64,000 bases of DNA, from contig DASYAI010000037.1 in the NCBI GenBank assembly GCA_036501425.1, forward strand, positions 1 to 64,000, read 5' to 3'. Below, piece by piece: positions 59,548-64,000 of this stretch. The stretch is from DATKRB01 sp036501425 (GTDB taxonomy: Bacteria > Actinomycetota > Acidimicrobiia > Acidimicrobiales > RAAP-2). The notes beneath the pieces were generated by a model. That model did no database searches and was not told the origin of the DNA. It worked only from the letters and a program-made list of their open reading frames with translations. The translations under genes and the position numbers were made by a program. Each line of letters opens with the position of its first letter. The first letter of the stretch is position 1.

Positions 59548-60135
59548 ATGCGCACGCGGTGGCTGTCGCGCCGGGCGTTGACCCTGCACCTGGCCGTCGT
59601 GCTGTGGGTGCCCGGCTGCTTGGTGGCCGGCTGGTGGCAGGTGACCCGGGCTCTGGACGGCAACGGGCTCAGCTACCTGTACTCGGCCGAGTGGCCGATC
59701 TTCGCCGTGGTTGGGGTGTTCGCCTGGTGGTCGCTGGTCCATACCGATCCCGAGACGGTGGGTGCCCGCGCCCAGCGGCGGCTCATGGCGGCCGGGGCGG
59801 CGGGGGCGGCTGGCACGGCGGGGGCGGCCGGCGCGGCCGGGGCGGCGGAACAGTCCGAACGGCCCGAACAGCCCGAACAGCGGGCCGGGGAGGCGCCCCA
59901 GCCCGGGCAGACCGAGCAGCCGGCGGGGATGGCCCCGACCCGACAGCCGGCCGGGTCGGCCGGACCCGTCCCGTCGGCCGGACCCGTCCCGTCGGCCGAA
60001 TGGGGTGAGTTGCCCGCCGGGGTGGGCCGACCGGCGCGCCGGCGCGAGGAGGAGGACCCGGCCCTGGCCGCCTACAACGACCGGCTCGCCGAGCTGGCCC
60101 GATCCGATGCGCCCAAGTCGTGGCGGCGCCGGTGA
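59548..60135 (+). CDS. Small membrane protein with low-complexity Ala/Gly/Pro/Gln tail
   Basis: A 195-residue protein: helices TLHLAVVLWVPGCLVAGWWQ and SAEWPIFAVVGVFAWWSLVH, then a tail of tandem AAGAAG, PEQPEQ and SAGPVPSAGPVPSAE repeats before a conserved-looking PALAAYNDRLAEL end. The GWWQ...GNGLSYLYSAEWP segment occurs in actinobacterial membrane proteins that often precede DUF3817 genes. A TAGCAT box lies 9 nt before the ATG. Function unknown. Confidence 0.65.
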   Translation: MRTRWLSRRALTLHLAVVLWVPGCLVAGWWQVTRALDGNGLSYLYSAEWPIFAVVGVFAWWSLVHTDPETVGARAQRRLMAAGAAGAAGTAGAAGAAGAAEQSERPEQPEQRAGEAPQPGQTEQPAGMAPTRQPAGSAGPVPSAGPVPSAEWGELPAGVGRPARRREEEDPALAAYNDRLAELARSDAPKSWRRR

Positions 60136-60476
60136 GCGGGCTTACCGGTGCACTGCTGCGCTACAAGGTCATGGCGTTCATCGTCGGCGTCGGCCTGCTC
60201 ATCCTCGTGTTCGTCGGGGTGCCCCTGCAGTACGGGGCCAACGTTCCCCAGGTGGCCGAGATCGTCGGGCCGATCCACGGGTTCCTCTATATCGTCTACC
60301 TGCTGGCCGCGGTGGACCTGGCGCGCCGGGCCCGCTTCACCCTGTTGCAGATGGCGGCGATGGTCGGTGCCGGCTTCCTGCCTTTTTTGGCGTTCGTCAT
60401 CGAGCGCCGGGTCGAGCGCCGGGTGGACGAGGTCCTGGCGGAGCCCGAGCCGTCCGGCGACACCGCCGCGCCATGA
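60132..60476 (+). CDS. DUF3817 domain membrane protein
   Basis: A 114-residue protein: LLRYKVMAFIVGVGLLILVF, EIVGPIHGFLYIVYLLAAVDLARRARFT (the family core with the conserved HGFLY), and LPFLAFVIERRVERRV at the end. Three helices. GTG overlaps the upstream TGA (GTGA). Probably an oligomeric or regulatory membrane partner; function unknown. An in-frame GTG at 60120 is an alternative start. Confidence 0.75.
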   Translation: MSGLTGALLRYKVMAFIVGVGLLILVFVGVPLQYGANVPQVAEIVGPIHGFLYIVYLLAAVDLARRARFTLLQMAAMVGAGFLPFLAFVIERRVERRVDEVLAEPEPSGDTAAP

Positions 60477-60520
60477 TCGCCGCGCGCCGCCGGCGCGCCA
60501 TGATCGCCGCGCGCCGCCGG
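60467..60520. repeat. 27-bp direct tandem repeat
   Basis: The unit CGCGCCATGATCGCCGCGCG followed by CCGCCGG occurs twice in tandem (60467-60493 and 60494-60520). It overlaps the last codons of the DUF3817 gene, where the first copy carries its TGA. Probably a slippage product. Confidence 0.85.
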
Positions 60521-60557
60521 GTCGCTGGGTAACCTCGTCGGTCATGTCAGGATCGCC

Positions 60558-61406
60558 GTGCCCGTGGTGAGCCCCGAGGAGCTTCAGGCCGAGGCGGACT
60601 CGTTCGCCTGGTTCCACTCCATCGACCTCGGTCGGGGCGTGCGTACGAAGGGGCTCTCCGAGCTGGCCTTCGGCGTCGACAAGTTCCCCGACTTCGCCGG
60701 CAAGTCGGTCCTCGACATCGGCGCCTGGGACGGCTACTACTCGTTCCTCGCCGAGCGGGAGGGGGCGGCCCGGGTGGTGGCGCTCGACCACTACGCCTGG
60801 GGCATCGATTTCGCCGCCCGGGGCGCCTACTGGGCCGACTGCGCCGCCCGCGGTGTCCTGCCCGATCACCGGCGGGACATGGAGGAGTTCTGGCGACCCG
60901 AGCTCCCCGGGCGCCGGGGGTTCGACTTCGCCCATCAGGCGCTCGACAGCAAGGTCGAAACGATGGTGGCCGACTTCACGACTGTGGACCTGAGCACCGT
61001 CGGGACCTTCGACATCGTGCTCTACCTGGGCGTCCTCTACCACATGAAGGAGCCCCTCACCTGCCTCGAGCGGCTCCGGTCGGTGACCGCCGGGGTGGCG
61101 GTGATCGAGACCGAGGCGGTGCATCTCAACCGGCTCGATGACGTCAGCCTGCTCGAGTTCCACCCGGGCCACGACGTGCAGGCCGACTTCGGCAACTGGT
61201 ACGTGCCGACGATCGCCGCGATCGAGTCGTTGTGCCGGGCGGCGGGGTTCGCCGAGGTCGACCGGGTGATCGGACCGCCGCCGCCCCCCACCGATCCCGA
61301 GCCGGGGCTCGTCCGGCTGGGGCGCCGACTGGGCCTGGCCGGTCCGGCACCGGCACCCTCGGCCCCCACCACCCCGTACCGCGCCCTGGTGCACGCCCGG
61401 GTCTGA
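60558..61406 (+). CDS. Class I SAM methyltransferase (CmoB/DUF1698-like)
   Basis: A 282-residue protein: FAWFHSIDLGRGVRTKG, SVLDIGAWDGYYSFLAEREGA (SAM motif I), LYLGVLYHMKEPLTCLERL (the LYxGVLYHxxxPL segment of CmoB/DUF1698 proteins) and IETEAVHL. Such proteins methylate sugars or uridine derivatives, often in glycan clusters. It follows the membrane-protein pair; GTG start 60558 with AGGA upstream. Confidence 0.8.
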   Translation: MPVVSPEELQAEADSFAWFHSIDLGRGVRTKGLSELAFGVDKFPDFAGKSVLDIGAWDGYYSFLAEREGAARVVALDHYAWGIDFAARGAYWADCAARGVLPDHRRDMEEFWRPELPGRRGFDFAHQALDSKVETMVADFTTVDLSTVGTFDIVLYLGVLYHMKEPLTCLERLRSVTAGVAVIETEAVHLNRLDDVSLLEFHPGHDVQADFGNWYVPTIAAIESLCRAAGFAEVDRVIGPPPPPTDPEPGLVRLGRRLGLAGPAPAPSAPTTPYRALVHARV

Positions 61407-61428
61407 TCCGCCTCCGCTGCGGGCCGGC

Positions 61429-63669
61429 TCAGCCGCTCCCCATGCCGACCACCGGCGCGTTGAGGTGCCGCCCGCCCATCGAGCCGAAGTACTGGGCGTC
61501 GCCGAAGGCGAACACCCCGCCGTCGGACGCCACCAACCAGTAGCCGTCGCCATCGGGCCCCGGCTGGGCCCCCACCACCGGGGCCACCAGCCGCTGGCCG
61601 CCCATCGACCCGTCGAAGGGCGCGCCGAAGGCGAAGAGGCCCCCGTCCGCCCCGACCAGCCAGTACCCGCCGGTGTCGACGTCGTCGAAGATCGCCACCA
61701 CCGCCGAGTTGAGGTGCCGGCCGCCCATCGAGCCGAAGTACTGGGCGTCGCCAAAGGCGAACACCCCGCCGTCGGCGGCGACCAGGCGGTAGCCCATGCC
61801 GTCGGGGTCCGCCGCCATCCCCACCACCGGCGCGCTGAGCGGGCGCCCGCCCATCGAGCCGAAGTACCCGGCGTCGCCGAAGGCGAACACTCCGCCGTCG
61901 GCGGCGACCAGCCAGTACCCGCCGCCGTCGGGCGTCGAGGCCATCCCGACGATCGGTGACACGAGGGGCCGGCCACCCATCGAGCCCTCGAACGGGGCGC
62001 CCCCGTAGGCGAACACCCCGCCGTCGGAGGCCGCCAGCCAGTACCCGCCGGTTGTCGGGTCCTCCGCCATGCCCACCACCGGACGGCTGAGCGGGAGCGA
62101 GCCGGCGGAGCCGCAGAACGGCTGTCCGAAGTCGTACAGGCCGCCGTCGGCGCCGACCAGGTCGTACCCGCCGATGGCGGCCGCCGGCACGCTGCACGCC
62201 GGCACCGAGCCGACGGGCGGGAGCGAGCCGGCGTTCCCGGTCAGCTGGGGGTCGTGGTGGAACATCGGCCACGATCCCGCTTCGTCGACCGGTCCGGCGC
62301 CGCTCACCTCGTAGTGCTCGACCACGCCCTGGTTGTTGCAGTTGTAGCCGGCCACCGTGATCCCGACGGCGCCGTCGGGGTCCTCGGTGACGAGGGCGGA
62401 GTTCTGGAACCCGACCGGGCAGCCGGGGTCGGCCGGGGCCAGCTGGCCCACCACCTGGCCGTCGACGCCGTCGAGGATGGACGCCCCGGCGGTGGAGGTG
62501 ACGACGACGTCCTGGTGCCCGCCGCCCGACAGGTCGGCGGTCACCACCGATCCGATCACCCGGCCGCCGACCGCCTGGTGCCACAGGACCTGGCCGGTGG
62601 CGCCGGCGACCGCCCACACCGATCCGGCCGAGCCGTTGTCGGTGCCCTCCACCACGTCGAGCTGCCCGTTGCCGAGCACGTCGGCCAGGGCCGGGCTCGA
62701 CCCGGTGGCCCCGTCGAGCCGGTCGGCCCACGCCACGTGGCACCGGTCGTCGAGGGCCATCAGCTCGTCGGTCGTCGACGTGCCGGCGAAGTAGCCGCCC
62801 GTGCCCACGGCGATGCCCGGCTGCCCGCCGGTCAGGAAGCCCCCGATCGCCGGCGACGAGTCCACCGTCTGGTCCGGGTCGTCGTGGCAAATTAGGTTGC
62901 CGGTGGGGCTGAGGATCCGGACATGGCCCCCGTTCACGTACTGCTGGCCCCGGCCGGCGCCGGTGGTCTGGTCGCCCCCGTCGACGATGTCGTCCTGGCC
63001 GGTGCCGTACAGGTCGCCCACCGCGGCGGTGGCGAACACGCTGTCGGAGGTGAAGAACGGCCAGCCGGCCAACGGCGCCCCGCTGGCAGCGGCGAGGGCG
63101 TACTCCTCCTGGCCGAGGGAGCCGGCGACCACGGCGGTCGTGCCCTGCAGCGGGGCCACGGTGAGCGAGGCCGCGACCCCCTGGTCGGGCTCGCTGTCGC
63201 TCGGCGGGTTGATCACCTGGGTGAACCAGGTCTGCGTGCCGGTGGTGTTGTAGGCCTGGTAGCCACCCTCGTCAGGGACCGCGGCGGTACCCGAGCCCAC
63301 GAACACGGTGTCGGTCCCCCCGCCGCCGAGCTGGGCGACCGAGGGGGTGGCATCGACCGGGACGCCGCCGGTGCTGACCGGCCAGCCCGGTGCCGCGGTG
63401 CCGGTGGCCAGGTCGAGGGCGTAGACGGTGCCGGAGCGGTCACCCACCACGACCGCCGGACCGTCGGCCAGCTGGGCGACGATGGGCGACGACTGGGCCA
63501 CGGGGGCGCCCGCGTCGGGCAGCGTCCGACTCCACTCCAAGGTGGGCGTGATCGAGGTGGCGCCACGGGCCGGAGGCGCCGCCCACAGGGTCCCCGCGCA
63601 CAGGGCTCCGACGACCACCGCCAGGGCTGCCGCCGCGCGCCAGCGCGCCGGGGCGGGTGAGATCGACAA
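61429..63669 (-). CDS. Secreted beta-propeller-like protein with C-terminal GYWLV repeats
   Basis: A 746-residue protein: TTG start at 63669 (see the box at 63676), signal/anchor WRAAAALAVVVGALCAGTLW, then an FG-GAP/beta-propeller-like part (VVVGDRSGTVYALDL, VGDLYGTGQDDIVDGGD, ADVLGNGQLDVVEG) to ~480. The C-terminal ~250 residues hold six ~45-residue repeats of the form GYWLVAADGGVFAFGDA.YFGSMGGR. Typical of extracellular repeat proteins in Acidimicrobiia; ligand unknown. A similar repeat protein follows at 63787. Confidence 0.75.
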   Translation of the reverse strand: MSISPAPARWRAAAALAVVVGALCAGTLWAAPPARGATSITPTLEWSRTLPDAGAPVAQSSPIVAQLADGPAVVVGDRSGTVYALDLATGTAAPGWPVSTGGVPVDATPSVAQLGGGGTDTVFVGSGTAAVPDEGGYQAYNTTGTQTWFTQVINPPSDSEPDQGVAASLTVAPLQGTTAVVAGSLGQEEYALAAASGAPLAGWPFFTSDSVFATAAVGDLYGTGQDDIVDGGDQTTGAGRGQQYVNGGHVRILSPTGNLICHDDPDQTVDSSPAIGGFLTGGQPGIAVGTGGYFAGTSTTDELMALDDRCHVAWADRLDGATGSSPALADVLGNGQLDVVEGTDNGSAGSVWAVAGATGQVLWHQAVGGRVIGSVVTADLSGGGHQDVVVTSTAGASILDGVDGQVVGQLAPADPGCPVGFQNSALVTEDPDGAVGITVAGYNCNNQGVVEHYEVSGAGPVDEAGSWPMFHHDPQLTGNAGSLPPVGSVPACSVPAAAIGGYDLVGADGGLYDFGQPFCGSAGSLPLSRPVVGMAEDPTTGGYWLAASDGGVFAYGGAPFEGSMGGRPLVSPIVGMASTPDGGGYWLVAADGGVFAFGDAGYFGSMGGRPLSAPVVGMAADPDGMGYRLVAADGGVFAFGDAQYFGSMGGRHLNSAVVAIFDDVDTGGYWLVGADGGLFAFGAPFDGSMGGQRLVAPVVGAQPGPDGDGYWLVASDGGVFAFGDAQYFGSMGGRHLNAPVVGMGSG
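61443..62180 (-). repeat. Six tandem ~135-bp coding repeats (GYWLVAADGG units)
   Basis: The C-terminal third of the secreted protein repeats with near-identical codons in GGVFAFGDAQYFGSMGGRHLN stretches; for example positions 61453-61533 and 61703-61783 match almost base for base. This points to recent expansion or gene conversion between units. Confidence 0.8.
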
Positions 63670-63675
63670 GCCATC

Positions 63676-63681
63676 ACCGTA
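63676..63681 (-). promoter_or_regulatory. Leaderless -10 box TACGGT before the repeat protein
   Basis: On the minus strand TACGGT is followed by exactly 6 nt and then TTG (63669), so the TTG would be both the transcript start and the start codon. Confidence 0.45.
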
Positions 63682-63786
63682 GCGGCTGGGTCGGGTGAGA
63701 CCCCGCCACGGCCGGCGCCGATCCGAGCCGGCCGGCGAACCCAAGTCCGGAGCCCGGGAGGTACAGACCCAGCCCCGGGCGCGGGC

Positions 63787-64000
63787 TCAGAAGCCGGCCA
63801 TGCTCACGATCGGCCGGTTCAGCGGCTGGCCCCCCATCGACCCGAAGAACGGGGCGTTGTAGGAGAAGATGCCGCCGTCGGCGGCGACGAAGCGGTACCC
63901 CGCCCCGCTGGTGGTGGCGGCCATGCCCACGATCGGCGCGTTGAGCGGGCGCCCGCCCATCGACCCGAAGAACGGCGCGTCGTAGGCGAAGACCCCGCCG
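63787..64000 (-). CDS. Second GYWLV-repeat protein, C-terminal part (runs off the right edge)
   Basis: 71 codons are visible, ending at TGA 63787-63789. Two of the repeat units appear: GGVFAYDAPFFGSMGGRPLN and GYRFVAADGGIFSYNAPFFG, ending PIVSMAGF. The unit sequence matches the repeats of the gene at 61429, so these are neighbouring paralogues. The start and any signal peptide lie outside the window. Confidence 0.8.
   Translation of the reverse strand, partial: GGVFAYDAPFFGSMGGRPLNAPIVGMAATTSGAGYRFVAADGGIFSYNAPFFGSMGGQPLNRPIVSMAGF

Noticed and set aside
57747..59663. 638-residue minus-strand frame over the glycosyltransferases
   Set aside because: Antisense of two genes with clear GT4 motifs.
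1..64000. CRISPR array or rRNA operon
   Set aside because: No regularly spaced repeats with unique spacers and no rRNA core sequences; the only tandem repeats are short (22, 27 and 6 bp) or coding.

Overview
This is a GC-rich actinobacterial chromosome segment with densely packed genes, many starting at GTG or overlapping their neighbour by 4 bases (GTGA/ATGA). Actinobacterial traits include a Mec-CysO-CysM cysteine module, an NnaR-like HemD/OmpR fusion regulator of nitrite assimilation, and genes whose start codon lies exactly 6 nt after a TANNNT -10 box (leaderless transcription). The secreted proteins at the right end, built of ~45-residue GYWLVAADGGVFAFGDA-type repeats, suggest the class Acidimicrobiia. 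That placement is an inference from sequence character only.

Region by region. 1-12.2 kb holds catabolic and housekeeping genes: an amidohydrolase fragment, a phosphotransferase-SDR pair, flavin-fold proteins, an SNF2 helicase with a SWIM zinc-finger partner, a beta-hydroxyacid dehydrogenase-like enzyme, an amidase, a methyltransferase and a UspA protein. 12.2-22.1 kb is a coherent nitrogen/amine cluster: an XRE-cupin regulator, a DAO-type FAD oxidoreductase, a glutamate synthase split into three genes (FMN domain, GXGXG domain, class II amidotransferase), a flavin-fold protein, a divergent glutamine synthetase homologue, an APC permease, a Usp-like protein and an ABM/zinc-ribbon protein. The gene set resembles the gamma-glutamylmethylamide / N-methylglutamate route of amine use, but with a one-gene oxidase. 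22.2-25.6 kb has a SCO protein and a MarR-chloride channel operon.

26-41.8 kb is a complete assimilatory nitrate module: nnaR, molybdenum-cofactor genes (moaE-moeA-moaA-moaD-moaC, mobA), narK, nirB, nirD, the molybdopterin nitrate reductase, its FAD/[2Fe-2S] partner, a truncated haemoglobin and a frameshifted second moeA. 41.9-44.5 kb is a decaying accessory patch: two related HNH-endonuclease sequences (one deleted, one intact) bracket a RelBE-type toxin-antitoxin pair, a transposase tail and a possible tRNA relic. It ends at the 3' end of the tmRNA gene.

44.5-52.9 kb holds ssrA, smpB, mec-cysO-cysM, a metallo-beta-lactamase-fold hydrolase, rph, rdgB, a LON-domain protein, glycerate kinase, a glycosyltransferase and tRNA-Leu. 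53-61.4 kb has clpP followed by a glycan export/assembly operon (ABC-2 permease, Wzt-like ATPase, methyltransferase, two glycosyltransferases), small membrane proteins and another methyltransferase. 61.4-64 kb has two secreted repeat-rich proteins, the second cut by the window edge.
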